From an uncultured Verrucomicrobiales bacterium (GTDB lineage: Bacteria; Verrucomicrobiota; Verrucomicrobiia; Verrucomicrobiales; Akkermansiaceae), in contig CASICJ010000004.1 in NCBI GenBank assembly GCA_949373085.1, positions 62,001 through 126,000 of the forward strand: DNA of 64,000 bases, in the 5' to 3' direction. Positions 26,506 through 34,907 of this stretch are shown piece by piece. The first letter of the stretch is position 1; the number at the start of each line of letters is the position of its first letter. The position numbers and the translations under genes are program-made. The notes under the pieces were generated by a model. The model made no database searches. It was given only the letters and a program-made list of their open reading frames with translations, and was not told where the DNA came from.

Positions 26506-29500
26506 TTAGGGAGCGGGTGGAGCCCACTCGATTCGACTTCGGAAGTATGCCCGCTGCGCGGCCCCAGATGCGGTGAAAGTGTGTGCGGCTCCCGCTTCGG
26601 TTGGAACGGGAGCAAAGGCATCGATGGCCACCCAGTCAGATGTGGATCCTAGATCTTCACTCCGTTCCAGGATGTAGACTCGGCCCTCCAAGGTTTGGCC
26701 TTCTGATAAGTTGAGTTCCACATTGGTTCCCGGTGGAACCTCGATCAGGAGCGGCAATAAATCCCTCGCATTCAGCAAGTCCGAGCCCACTAGGAATTCT
26801 TTAGCGTTGGTGTGGCCGTCGCCATCGAGATCACCTTTCCCGTCAGTCGGATCATTCTTGTCGAGTCCCGGCGTGGCATCCTCCACCGAGTCCGGGATGA
26901 GGTCGCCATCGGTATCGGGATCAGAAGTTGAGCTGCTCTCCGCGACGAGCCGCACGTCATCGATCAGGTAACGGTCACCGCGATTCGGGGCGAAGCCGCC
27001 CACATCATTCCCGAGCACCCCATCGTCGTCGTGATGAAAATATACTCCGACGTGGTTTCCTGCTATCACATCGGCGGCGGCGAGATTCGCGGCGGTCAAC
27101 GTGATCGAGAAGGTTCCCGTATCTCCTGCTGATCCGTTGCCAGAAGTTTCACCGAAAATTTGGCTGTCAGCGACGGTGCCCGCATCAGGATCGAATCCGA
27201 TGGTCTGGACCAGCGCTCCGGTGGTGGCATCGAATTCCGCAAGTCCGGCGATGAAGCCAAGGGCTAAATCCTGGGCGATGTAAAGTTCCCAGGAACCGCC
27301 GAAGGTGTAGTCCTGGCCGAGGTCGAATACCGTTCCGCTGTTGTAGAGCAGGCGGACTTCGTCGAAGCCGAAGCCTAGGTGAAACTCCTTGTCCGCATCG
27401 CCGAGGGTATCCAAATTGTTGAAGGTTGTTGAATAGGTACTGCCGCTGCCTGGGTGCTCCTCGGTGGACCAATGGAAGTTGCTGTTCGGATTGGTCGGGG
27501 TGTCATCGACGTCCTGTTGATACCAGGTGCCGGTCGGCTTGGGATCGCTGGCGAGCACATTGGCCGGATTCCCCCCCCCATCGAAATCATCAGTGAAGAT
27601 GGATTCGCTGCCGCTGTTAAAGGGATTTACGGTGGGGGTGATCACTTCGGCCACCTGTTCCGCAGTGGGGATCGGCTTTCCGTCGCCATCCCGTATTTCC
27701 ACCTTGTAGGCATAGCGGGTATCAGGCAACAGGCCTGTATCGAGATTTGTGGGGCTCGCTTGCCAGTCTGAATCTGTTCCACCCCAGTTACCGGTTGTCT
27801 CCGTGAAGCGGTATTCGACCGGCCCCACCGCCGCAACCCCGTTCACCGAGGTCATCGTTACCTCATCCGCCCCACGGGCCATCGGCGAAATGGCGAATCC
27901 GTCGGTGTCATAGGCGGTGGTGGTTCGAAGTGAACTGACGTCGTCGTGCCTCATGAACAGAGCGTAGAGTTCGTCGCGCAGCGCGAGCACGTCCAGCGGC
28001 ACGGTATTGTTTAGGTAGGTCGCCGGGTCGACCAGGTTGATAGACTGGGACAAGTCTTCCGCAAGGTTGAACAGTTCCTGTGGCGACCGGTTCCGGTTGA
28101 TGATCAGAACGTGGTCACCTCGGCGGATCCCGAAAGCATCCGGCTGGTTGTTACCTTGCCCGGCCTGATGCAGCACGAAAGGACGCACCGCTTCGGATTC
28201 CTCCTGATGCCCGAGCAGGATGGGAAGCAGGTTCACACTGTCCATGCACTGGTTCCCGGCGATATCTTGTTCGGTCAGCGCATACATGGTCGCCACCCAG
28301 TCTTGACCGGCGATGACCTGCTTGCTGATGGTTCCCGGAGCGATGGTGGATCCGGCTGACGTACCATCGCCCCAGTGCGCGATGAACGGCACCCGATGAC
28401 CACCCTCGTAGCTGCGCCCCTTGGACGCGCGGAGGCTCCCGGTGCTGTCGTAGCCGGCTGGAACGAGATTCCCTCCCAATCCACCATTGTCCGAGGTGAA
28501 TATGATCAAGGTGTCCGCAAGGACACTGTCATTGGTCAGCGGGTTGCCGTCCGGATCGTCCAACTTGGCGAGGATGCCCCCCACTTGGAGGTCTACCTCA
28601 TGGACCATGTCGGAATGGGCGTTGCCCCCCCAGGATGCATTGACTCCCTGCACCGGCACGTTGGGTGGACTGCCTGGATTGCCGTTGGCGTCTGGTTCGA
28701 AGTCAACTGGCGGGGTGTGCGGAATATGCACCTGCGGAGAGTTGTAGTAGAGCAGGAACGGCTGGCTGCCATGATTTGCAAGTTGGCCGTCAATGAACTC
28801 GACAGCTTTGCGTGTGTTAATGATGCCGTTTTGACTGCCGTTCCAGTTGATATCTCGCCAACCGTCCTTGTGACTCCCCGTGCCGTTGGGGCCAATCGGA
28901 TTTCCGGACGAGCCGTTGACCAGGTCCGAGGCTGTTCCCCAAGTGTTAATCGCGGAATGGTTCGCTGGATCGACGCGGGCAAAGCGGTCGTTTTCGAAGT
29001 AAACATACGGCGGCGCCTGGATGCCGTCGTGCACCAGGAAGGTATAGTCGAAGCCGTAGGAGGTTGGAAACGTCGGGATGGGCAAATACGGCTCGCTAAA
29101 ACTGAAGGTGTTCCCTCCGCCGATATGCATCTTCCCCATCATCGAGGTCCGGTATCCTGCCGCCTGCATGATCTCGCCCACCGTAGTGTGCTTGCGGTTC
29201 CTCAACACCGCTGCGGTTTCGCTGAAGTTCCAGGTGCCGTAGCGCTTTCCGATGCGGAACGGAAGCGAACCGGTCAACATGGCAAAGCGGGTCGGAGCGC
29301 ACAGCGAGCACGGACTGTGCGCATCAGTGAACATCAGGCCACCCGCCACGAGGCGGTCGAGATTAGGGGTGGGGATCGGGGTGGCTCCCTCGGCCTCGAG
29401 TCCCTGCTGCACTCGGTAAGCAGCCACGTCTGACCATCCCAGGTCATCGGCCATGATCATGACGACATTGGGAAGTTTGCCCGCAGTCGTTGGAATACAA

Positions 29501-29610
29501 GAAATCACTGTCAGCAGAGCTACCAGGGGGGCGCGGGCGATGCTCCTGGCTAGCTTGTTCGGGATGGTCGGTTCGTTGTTCAAGACGTCGGTGCGGTTGA
29601 GCTTTTTCAT
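26506..29610 (-). CDS. Secreted sulfatase with C-terminal calcium-binding repeat region
   Basis: 1034 residues. Signal peptide (about 20-44), then a sulfatase (alkaline-phosphatase-like) domain starting NVVMIMADDLGWSD, whose Asp55/Asp56 are metal ligands. The activation motif is CAPTRFAMLTG: C104 would become formylglycine (Cys-type, with Thr in place of Ser/Ala at the fourth position). FTSDNGGLGG supplies further metal ligands, SKGRSYEGGHRVPFIAHW follows. After about residue 560 come a Fn3-like and a jelly-roll-like region and a thrombospondin-type-3 stretch (DPDTDGDLIPDSVEDATPGL, DGKGDLDGDGHTNAKEFL). It would desulfate a polysaccharide or similar ester outside the cell. By eye it is GC-richer than its neighbours, which suggests acquisition. 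Confidence 0.93.
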   Translation of the reverse strand: MKKLNRTDVLNNEPTIPNKLARSIARAPLVALLTVISCIPTTAGKLPNVVMIMADDLGWSDVAAYRVQQGLEAEGATPIPTPNLDRLVAGGLMFTDAHSPCSLCAPTRFAMLTGSLPFRIGKRYGTWNFSETAAVLRNRKHTTVGEIMQAAGYRTSMMGKMHIGGGNTFSFSEPYLPIPTFPTSYGFDYTFLVHDGIQAPPYVYFENDRFARVDPANHSAINTWGTASDLVNGSSGNPIGPNGTGSHKDGWRDINWNGSQNGIINTRKAVEFIDGQLANHGSQPFLLYYNSPQVHIPHTPPVDFEPDANGNPGSPPNVPVQGVNASWGGNAHSDMVHEVDLQVGGILAKLDDPDGNPLTNDSVLADTLIIFTSDNGGLGGNLVPAGYDSTGSLRASKGRSYEGGHRVPFIAHWGDGTSAGSTIAPGTISKQVIAGQDWVATMYALTEQDIAGNQCMDSVNLLPILLGHQEESEAVRPFVLHQAGQGNNQPDAFGIRRGDHVLIINRNRSPQELFNLAEDLSQSINLVDPATYLNNTVPLDVLALRDELYALFMRHDDVSSLRTTTAYDTDGFAISPMARGADEVTMTSVNGVAAVGPVEYRFTETTGNWGGTDSDWQASPTNLDTGLLPDTRYAYKVEIRDGDGKPIPTAEQVAEVITPTVNPFNSGSESIFTDDFDGGGNPANVLASDPKPTGTWYQQDVDDTPTNPNSNFHWSTEEHPGSGSTYSTTFNNLDTLGDADKEFHLGFGFDEVRLLYNSGTVFDLGQDYTFGGSWELYIAQDLALGFIAGLAEFDATTGALVQTIGFDPDAGTVADSQIFGETSGNGSAGDTGTFSITLTAANLAAADVIAGNHVGVYFHHDDDGVLGNDVGGFAPNRGDRYLIDDVRLVAESSSTSDPDTDGDLIPDSVEDATPGLDKNDPTDGKGDLDGDGHTNAKEFLVGSDLLNARDLLPLLIEVPPGTNVELNLSEGQTLEGRVYILERSEDLGSTSDWVAIDAFAPVPTEAGAAHTFTASGAAQRAYFRSRIEWAPPAP

Positions 29611-29623
29611 GACGTTTTGGTTA

Positions 29624-29693
29624 GACTGCTAGGAAGTTGCTTTTGGCGGGAAATAGTTGGAGTTGTATTTGGCCTGAAGGTGGTTGGAATACA
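29624..29693 (-). repeat. Imperfect ~70-bp direct repeat, copy A (sulfatase leader)
   Basis: Shares about three quarters of its bases with 30045-30113, including tag.aa.tt.cttttggcgg and tgtatttgg/cgcatttgg. It ends 14 bases before the sulfatase start, so it is its 5' leader or promoter region. Confidence 0.5.
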
Positions 29694-29721
29694 GTGGATA
29701 TAGATTTGTCGTTTGTTAGGA

Positions 29722-29955
29722 TCAAAGATTGTGTTCTTTCAAAAAGGGCACGAGCTCCTCGACGCCAAAGTCGGCAAGTTTGAGATCTCCCACGGTCATG
29801 GAGGGAGCAGACGTTGTCCCGAATATCTCGCTCATACGTTCAAAGGCTGCTCGGTCAGCGATGACATTTATGCGCTCGTATTCGTAGCCGTTTTTCTTGA
29901 GGTAGGCTTCAACGTCGATGCACCAGGGGCATCCAGGTTTGATGTAAATGGTCAT
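29722..29955 (-). CDS. Glutaredoxin-family protein
   Basis: 77 residues, single thioredoxin-fold domain: MTIYIKPGCPWCIDVEAYL with the dithiol CPWC (Cys9, Cys12), the cis-Pro segment TSAPSMTV and a C-terminal helix (GVEELVPFL). Small glutaredoxin or NrdH-like proteins reduce disulfides or glutathione mixed disulfides in the cytoplasm. The active site CPWC differs from the classical CPYC. It lies upstream of the sulfatase on the same strand, about 110 bases from it, with repeat copy A between. Confidence 0.9.
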   Translation of the reverse strand: MTIYIKPGCPWCIDVEAYLKKNGYEYERINVIADRAAFERMSEIFGTTSAPSMTVGDLKLADFGVEELVPFLKEHNL

Positions 29956-30366
29956 GATAGTGGATGGGGAAAAGAGAAATTTGGAGTGATAAGTTCCCGG
30001 CCTCTCAATTCGAGATTGCCGGAGTCGTTGATATCATTAATTGAGCTGGCTACTAGAAAATTACTTTTGGCGGAAAAGGATTGAAGTCGCATTTGGATCG
30101 GAGCTGATGGAAAGAAGAGCTCGGGACTTTTGGTCGAGATGATGAAGTTCAATCTGACTTGACACGATGAATACTCAACACAAGCCGTTACTACAACAGC
30201 GTGGTGATTCTGCTCAAAATCTACACGCAGGTATGACATGCTTATCACATCCGTTAGGCCGCGCGCGGCTTTACGGTGGAAGCTAACTCGTTTAATTTTC
30301 ACTTATGGACTTGAATAACTCTAGGAGGTTAATTAACCCTCTTTAATCGCTGTCGATGTGAAGGTT
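29956..30366. other. Intergenic stretch with repeat copy B and a palindrome
   Basis: No credible gene; a 116-codon reverse frame here lacks coding character. It contains the second copy of the ~70-bp repeat (30045-30113) and a perfect 12-base palindrome ggttaattaacc (30327-30338), 28 bases before the lipoprotein start, which could be an operator. aggagg at 30323-30328 is too far from the start to be its ribosome-binding site. Confidence 0.5.
30045..30113 (-). repeat. Imperfect ~70-bp direct repeat, copy B
   Basis: Second copy of the sequence at 29624-29693, same orientation, 421 bases away. It lies about 90 bases upstream of the glutaredoxin start, again in a leader position. Confidence 0.5.
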
Positions 30367-31851
30367 ATGCAAATGTTTAAGCTAAAGATATTTCTTGCCG
30401 CCCTGCTCGCAGCCATGGCCTTGGGCGGTTGCAATAGATCTAAGAGGAGTGAAAAAGATCCAGTTACAAGAGATATCGAGGGCCAAGCCTTCATCGTGAC
30501 AGAGAGTAGGGATAATGTGAAATTGGGACTTCTTGGCGTCTACGTCGCAGATCAACAAGCTGTCTCTAACTTACTCAGTGATTTAAGAGGCCAAATTAGC
30601 TTGGAACTTAAGAGGGAACGGCAAATGGCATTTGATCGTATTAAATTCGAGGGTGAGTTTAACTCGTTTAAATCGGCTCTCGATGACTGGGCAAAGGCGC
30701 CAAACATTTTCGTCTCTGATCCTAGGAAAAAATTGGCTGAAAAATGGGATGATAGATTTGTGTTAAAATGTGCCTCTATAATTACGAGTTATGAGTCAAA
30801 ATTTCCTAAGGGAAGTTCAGACGAAGAATCTCTTCAATCAATTACGAACAGGATTAGTGACAGGCTTGATCAGTTGCGACGGAAAGGTCACGGCGTGACT
30901 GTTCTCACGACAGACGCGGATGGAAGATTTTCAACTACCTTGGCGGGAGAACGTAATTTGATTTTCGCACAATCGGAACTAAAGATCAGCGGTAACAATA
31001 GACTTCACGTTTGGTTTCACATAATTAGCCCTGACTCTAAACAGTTTTTGGCGAACACCGATTTAATCAAGTCTGTGGGGGATCTTTACAAAAGACTGGC
31101 AATGATAGGTGATTGGGATCCTTCATACAGCGACGTAGATGCGACAGAAATTTCTTCTGCTGCGAGAAACTTTATTAGAAAGTGCAACGGCGAATTACTT
31201 CAGGAAAGGGGCTTGCTCATTTCTAGATCTGAAAAAGAAAAAGAATCGGAGAAAAAACGTCTCCGAATTCTTGAAGAGGAACGGATTCTTAAAGAAGAAA
31301 AAAATGAAGAGATGAGGATTGCTGAGGCGGAGGAGAAGAGGGCGAAAAGTGAAAGCGATGCAGCCAACAAAATTGAATTGTTCTCAGAACGGCTGGAACG
31401 GCTGAAAAAACTTAAGCTTACAGACCCGGATAAGTTGTTAGGCTTTGTAGAACTTATGCCTGCGCATCAATCCAATGGTAGGGGCCGCCGATCTGATCCG
31501 CTCTCCAAGGATGACGATTATATCGAACCTACAATCAATTCATTAGGTTTTCGATTGAGTAGAACCGAAAAGGGAAAGCTGCATGAAAAGAGATACGTTC
31601 TTCAAAAAATTCTAGATAGACTTAATAGTAATTTAGGGAGGTTTGGAAAGGAGCCTCTGAACAATGATCAATTTTTAAGCGTGATTAAGGCTGGAATTCC
31701 CGTTCATGTTTTTGTCGAAAGTAAATTGAAGTGTGGGACATGTTTTGGAGATGGTAAGTTAGGTAGAATAGAGAATTTTAAACAGTGTCCAAAGTGCCGC
31801 GGATCAGGGGGCTTTGAAACTACCACCCTTTACAAAGTTACATGGAAGTGA
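30367..31851 (+). CDS. Lipoprotein with coiled coil and C-terminal zinc-ribbon motif
   Basis: About 494 residues from ATG 30367 (an in-frame GTG three codons earlier and an ATG two codons later are alternatives). Signal FLAALLAAMALGGC with lipid Cys. A first domain includes a Tyr/Thr-rich stretch and GVTVLTTDADGRFSTTLAGE, which looks like a carboxypeptidase-regulatory-like fold. A charged coiled coil (Glu/Lys/Arg, about 285-350) follows. The C-terminus has a DnaJ-type double CxxC, CGTCFGDGKLGRIENF then QCPKCRGSGG, likely to bind zinc. No family recognised; the envelope location of a CxxCxGxG zinc motif is unusual. Confidence 0.75.
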   Translation: MQMFKLKIFLAALLAAMALGGCNRSKRSEKDPVTRDIEGQAFIVTESRDNVKLGLLGVYVADQQAVSNLLSDLRGQISLELKRERQMAFDRIKFEGEFNSFKSALDDWAKAPNIFVSDPRKKLAEKWDDRFVLKCASIITSYESKFPKGSSDEESLQSITNRISDRLDQLRRKGHGVTVLTTDADGRFSTTLAGERNLIFAQSELKISGNNRLHVWFHIISPDSKQFLANTDLIKSVGDLYKRLAMIGDWDPSYSDVDATEISSAARNFIRKCNGELLQERGLLISRSEKEKESEKKRLRILEEERILKEEKNEEMRIAEAEEKRAKSESDAANKIELFSERLERLKKLKLTDPDKLLGFVELMPAHQSNGRGRRSDPLSKDDDYIEPTINSLGFRLSRTEKGKLHEKRYVLQKILDRLNSNLGRFGKEPLNNDQFLSVIKAGIPVHVFVESKLKCGTCFGDGKLGRIENFKQCPKCRGSGGFETTTLYKVTWK

Positions 31852-31894
31852 ATAGAAGCTCCATTAAATCGCTCACTTGTTAGGGTTTTACTTC

Positions 31895-32140
31895 TTAACC
31901 TTTAGCTATCGTGCTAGCCGATCCTAATGGGATTTGTGCCCATACTCTTTCGTGCGCAAAATAGAGTAAGTATTTTATGAAAAATTCAATCGCGCCAATT
32001 TCTAGCGCAGATTCGATTTCTCCCGTCTTCACGTAGACGATTAAAATAATCGTCAGCGTCGCTATGATTCTCCAGGAAAGACCTTTCAAGGCGCTTCTGA
32101 CTTTAGATTCTTTGACGTTTGCGTCACTTTTCATTTGCAA
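31895..32140 (-). CDS. DUF2061 family membrane protein
   Basis: 81 residues: KVRSALKGLSWRIIATLTIILIVYVKTGEIESALEIGAIEFFIKYLLYFAHERVW is the characteristic DUF2061 core (K...SWR..AT..T......TG....A..I...E...K...Y..HER.W), split here for length: SALKGLSWRIIATLTIILIV, then YVKTGEIESALEIGAIEFF, then IKYLLYFAHERVW. Two membrane helices. Family function is unknown, although some members sit next to sulfate-assimilation genes. A fragment of a second copy lies upstream at 33636-33698. Confidence 0.9.
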   Translation of the reverse strand: MQMKSDANVKESKVRSALKGLSWRIIATLTIILIVYVKTGEIESALEIGAIEFFIKYLLYFAHERVWAQIPLGSASTIAKG

Positions 32141-32383
32141 AGGGAGTCTATTTTGAAGGGGTAAGATTGTTTGTTGCTCTAGCGGCTTATACAGGGTGAT
32201 TCTCGTTGGCTAGAATTTCTTGTCTTAGTTTCAACCAGAATTCGTAGGGAGCGATTGGTTGGCGAAATTTGGCGCTGTCTCTAAAAAATTGTGCCTTTTT
32301 CGTAATCAATACCGAGAGGTGGGCCTTCTTTGTGGTGGCAGGCTGGCCTCGGCCGGAGTTTTGGTTCAAACTGCCGCAGTCAA

Positions 32384-33637
32384 ATGAAAATACTTCTTAG
32401 CATTTTAGTTCTACTAGCCCCTTTCAATTTTGCCGCCTTTGCTTGGCCGCCGATACAGGCCGAACACCCGAAGGAAGAGACCAGCGTCAATGACCGTAAG
32501 ATCGAAGTGTTTCAGCACGGTGTGCAACCGGAGTGGGAATACCAAGCGCCGCAGCAAGACACGTTTATCGTGATGCACCCCAAAATCGCTCGTGATAATG
32601 CGGCCTTGTATGTTGTTTTGCACTCGGCTGGTCATGATGTTTTTTCTTGTGTTAATTGCACTAAGACAGTCGGTAATCACGACATCTACCGCTCGCCTGA
32701 CAACCACTATGCTCTCTACCTCGATTGTCGAAAGAACAAGGGCGATTGGTGGTGGGGAGGCATGCACCGCGGAGACAAGGAGCTTACTATGAAAAACTCT
32801 GGAGGTGAAACTAAGCCGGTTGAAAAACGCGTGATGGCCACCGTCGCGTGGGCGATTAAAAATTACAAGATCGATCCAAATCGCGTCTATCTTTCGGGTA
32901 ATTCGATGGGCGGTAGCGGGACGCTCGGGATCGGACTGCGTCACGGTGATGTGTTCGCAGCGATCAAAGCAAATGTCCCCGCCGGGGTGGAGCACGCTTT
33001 CCAACGAATGTTTTTACCTCCAAACAAAATTCCCGACGGTGTAATTTTTCCTGATCCACCGCTCTGCATCGACTACTCCGGGCACAATGATCGGTGGTCC
33101 GAAGGGCACGATCTGTTCTCGAAGGCGATGAACGATCGAAATTACGCATTTCTTTGCTACTGGGGTCCTTTCGGTCACGCCAACAATTCAGCAAACATCA
33201 AAAAGACTAACGACCTGATCGATTCCTTCGACTGGCTTAGCGTACGCAAGGATCAACCCTATCCGGTCTTCGCCAATGCTTCGTGTAACTCGAAACTTCC
33301 TTGGCCCGATAATCTAAACAGTAAAGAAGCAGGTCAGCTCAATGCGTTCTTTCGTTGGAAGAATTTTAAGGATACTGCGGAGATTTTGGAGATGTCTTTA
33401 TTCCTTGTTACCGTCAACGATTTGGATACTAAATTTGAAATCCCCGATTTTGCCACTTCTGATGTCACGTTGCGACGATTGCAACACTTCAAGCTCAAGC
33501 CTGGAGAATGGTTCAAATGGGAATTCGGCTCTGCAAAAGGTGAAAGCAAAGTCGACGCTCTAGGGTTGATAATCATTCCTGGCCTAAAGATAACCGACGC
33601 TCGTACCATTCTTCGTATCAGGGCTAAAAAAAGTTAA
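32384..33637 (+). CDS. Secreted alpha/beta-hydrolase (esterase-like)
   Basis: 417 residues from ATG 32384 with an N-terminal signal (MKILLSILVLLAPFNFAAFA). The hydrolase core has the nucleophile elbow GNSMGGSG (Ser174), preceded by DPNRVYLS typical of PHB-depolymerase/feruloyl-esterase-like enzymes. A candidate acidic residue is in CIDYSGHND and the His in GPFGHANN. The C-terminal ~100 residues form a separate beta-rich domain. It would cleave an ester of a polymer or carbohydrate outside the cytoplasm; substrate unknown. The region 32153-32383 before it holds no recognisable gene. Confidence 0.82.
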   Translation: MKILLSILVLLAPFNFAAFAWPPIQAEHPKEETSVNDRKIEVFQHGVQPEWEYQAPQQDTFIVMHPKIARDNAALYVVLHSAGHDVFSCVNCTKTVGNHDIYRSPDNHYALYLDCRKNKGDWWWGGMHRGDKELTMKNSGGETKPVEKRVMATVAWAIKNYKIDPNRVYLSGNSMGGSGTLGIGLRHGDVFAAIKANVPAGVEHAFQRMFLPPNKIPDGVIFPDPPLCIDYSGHNDRWSEGHDLFSKAMNDRNYAFLCYWGPFGHANNSANIKKTNDLIDSFDWLSVRKDQPYPVFANASCNSKLPWPDNLNSKEAGQLNAFFRWKNFKDTAEILEMSLFLVTVNDLDTKFEIPDFATSDVTLRRLQHFKLKPGEWFKWEFGSAKGESKVDALGLIIIPGLKITDARTILRIRAKKS

Positions 33638-33698
33638 TTGATCCAATTTTAGGCGCGGATTCGATTTCTGCTGTCTTCACGTATACGTGGGTTACTAT
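33636..33698 (-). pseudogene. Fragment of a second DUF2061 gene
   Basis: The minus strand encodes IVTHVYVKTAEIESAPKIGSI, aligning with LIVYVKTGEIESALEIGAIE of the intact DUF2061 gene at 31895-32140. DNA identity is high over cgc(a/g)gattcgatttct..tgtcttcacgta.acg. Only about 21 codons survive and they have no start. Together with the intact copy it brackets the esterase gene. Confidence 0.65.
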
Positions 33699-33827
33699 GG
33701 AGCCAAAGGGCCGGAAATAGACTATTTGGCAAAAGAAGAAGTATTCGGGTGATTGTTTAAACGTGAGTATGAATTGAGCTCTCTTCATACTGCTTGCAGA
33801 TTAAGCTGCAACGATTCAAACAAGGGC

Positions 33828-34802
33828 GTGAGCTTTTCGGTTATCTTGCAGGCGATCCTTCCAGTCTACCTCTTGGTAGGAGTAGGATTGTTTCTTAGGG
33901 CCACGAAAGTGGTGACTCCGGAAATGGAAAAGGGGATGCTGAAGATGGTAATTCATTGTCTCTATCCTTGTCTAATTTTGGATAAAACTTTGGGTAACGA
34001 TTTGGTGAGACACTTTGATGTCTTGGCATGGGGCGTGGGGTTGGGATTTGGACTGGTAATTCTAGGTATGGCGGTCGCTTATTTGATGGCACTTGGGCTC
34101 GGATTGAAGCCTGGGAATGGGCGACGGACTTTTTGTGTTGCGGTGGGAACGCAGAATTATGGCTATATTGCGATCCCTCTGTTGGGAGCACTGTTCGTCA
34201 CAATGAATGGTAACGAGCAGGTTTATGGGGTCCTCTTTATACACAGTCTCGGTGTTGAAATCGCGTTATGGATGGTCGGGGTTATGATCATGACGGGGTC
34301 GGTTTTTGGTAATCCCAAGCTCCTAATAAACGGGCCGACGGTTTCGGTTGTATTGGGAGTGCTCCTTTCTTCAACTGGGGGATGGCAGTTTTTTGAAGAA
34401 TCAGGCGGAGGAATCGTGGGCGCTGGCGTCCGTCAGATGATCTCGTGGCTCGGGGTCTGCGCTTTTCCGATGGGACTGGTTTTGATTGGAGCGATGATGT
34501 ATGACCTGATTGGAAAGGAGCGAATTTCCAAAAAGGTGGCGACTGGATCGCTTTTAGTACGAATCGTAATAATGCCTTTTGTTTTCCTAGCGGCGGCCAA
34601 ATGGTTGCCTGTGATCCCAGAGCTAAAGCAGGTCCTTTTGGTTCAGGCTTCAATGCCGGCCGCGGTGGGGCCTATCATTGTGGCGCGCCACTACGGTGGG
34701 AGTCCAGGGGTGGCAGTGCAGGGTGTCATCGTAACTTCGATCGTGGCTCTTGTGACAATGCCGTTATGGATTTCTTGGGGGATTCAGTTTGTTTTCGAGT
34801 GA
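33828..34802 (+). CDS. AEC family transporter (auxin efflux carrier type)
   Basis: About 324 residues, ten predicted membrane helices in two blocks of five. Family traits: SVILQAILPVYLLVGVGLFL at the N-terminus, AVGTQNYGYIAIPLLGALF in helix 4-5 (the conserved N-G-IP segment), and QASMPAAVGPIIVARHYGG near the end. Members such as MdcF and MleP export or import carboxylates; YfdV is related. Start chosen at GTG 33828, directly before the first helix, because the upstream open part is hydrophilic and unlike the family. Substrate unknown. Confidence 0.85.
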   Translation: MSFSVILQAILPVYLLVGVGLFLRATKVVTPEMEKGMLKMVIHCLYPCLILDKTLGNDLVRHFDVLAWGVGLGFGLVILGMAVAYLMALGLGLKPGNGRRTFCVAVGTQNYGYIAIPLLGALFVTMNGNEQVYGVLFIHSLGVEIALWMVGVMIMTGSVFGNPKLLINGPTVSVVLGVLLSSTGGWQFFEESGGGIVGAGVRQMISWLGVCAFPMGLVLIGAMMYDLIGKERISKKVATGSLLVRIVIMPFVFLAAAKWLPVIPELKQVLLVQASMPAAVGPIIVARHYGGSPGVAVQGVIVTSIVALVTMPLWISWGIQFVFE

Positions 34803-34907
34803 GATAATTCGGCATCCGTTCTTAGTATTCTTAGATTAGGCGGGCCGTTTGATCTCATTGTGATTTTGGTCTGTTGCAATTTTAGAAAAATCATAAACAT
34901 TATCAGG

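Noticed and set aside
28375-29433. A 352-codon open frame antisense to the sulfatase
   Set aside because: It mirrors the reading frame of a GC-rich gene, has no recognisable domain, and the sulfatase on the other strand has full domain support.
29722-29955. Glutaredoxin as a second selenoprotein
   Set aside because: Its active site is an ordinary CPWC with TGC/TGT codons and no in-frame TGA.
29952-30302. 116-codon minus-strand frame
   Set aside because: Overlaps repeat copy B and the glutaredoxin start; composition is not protein-like.
32187-32369. 60-codon minus-strand frame before the esterase
   Set aside because: No family, no convincing start context; overlaps the likely promoter region of the esterase.
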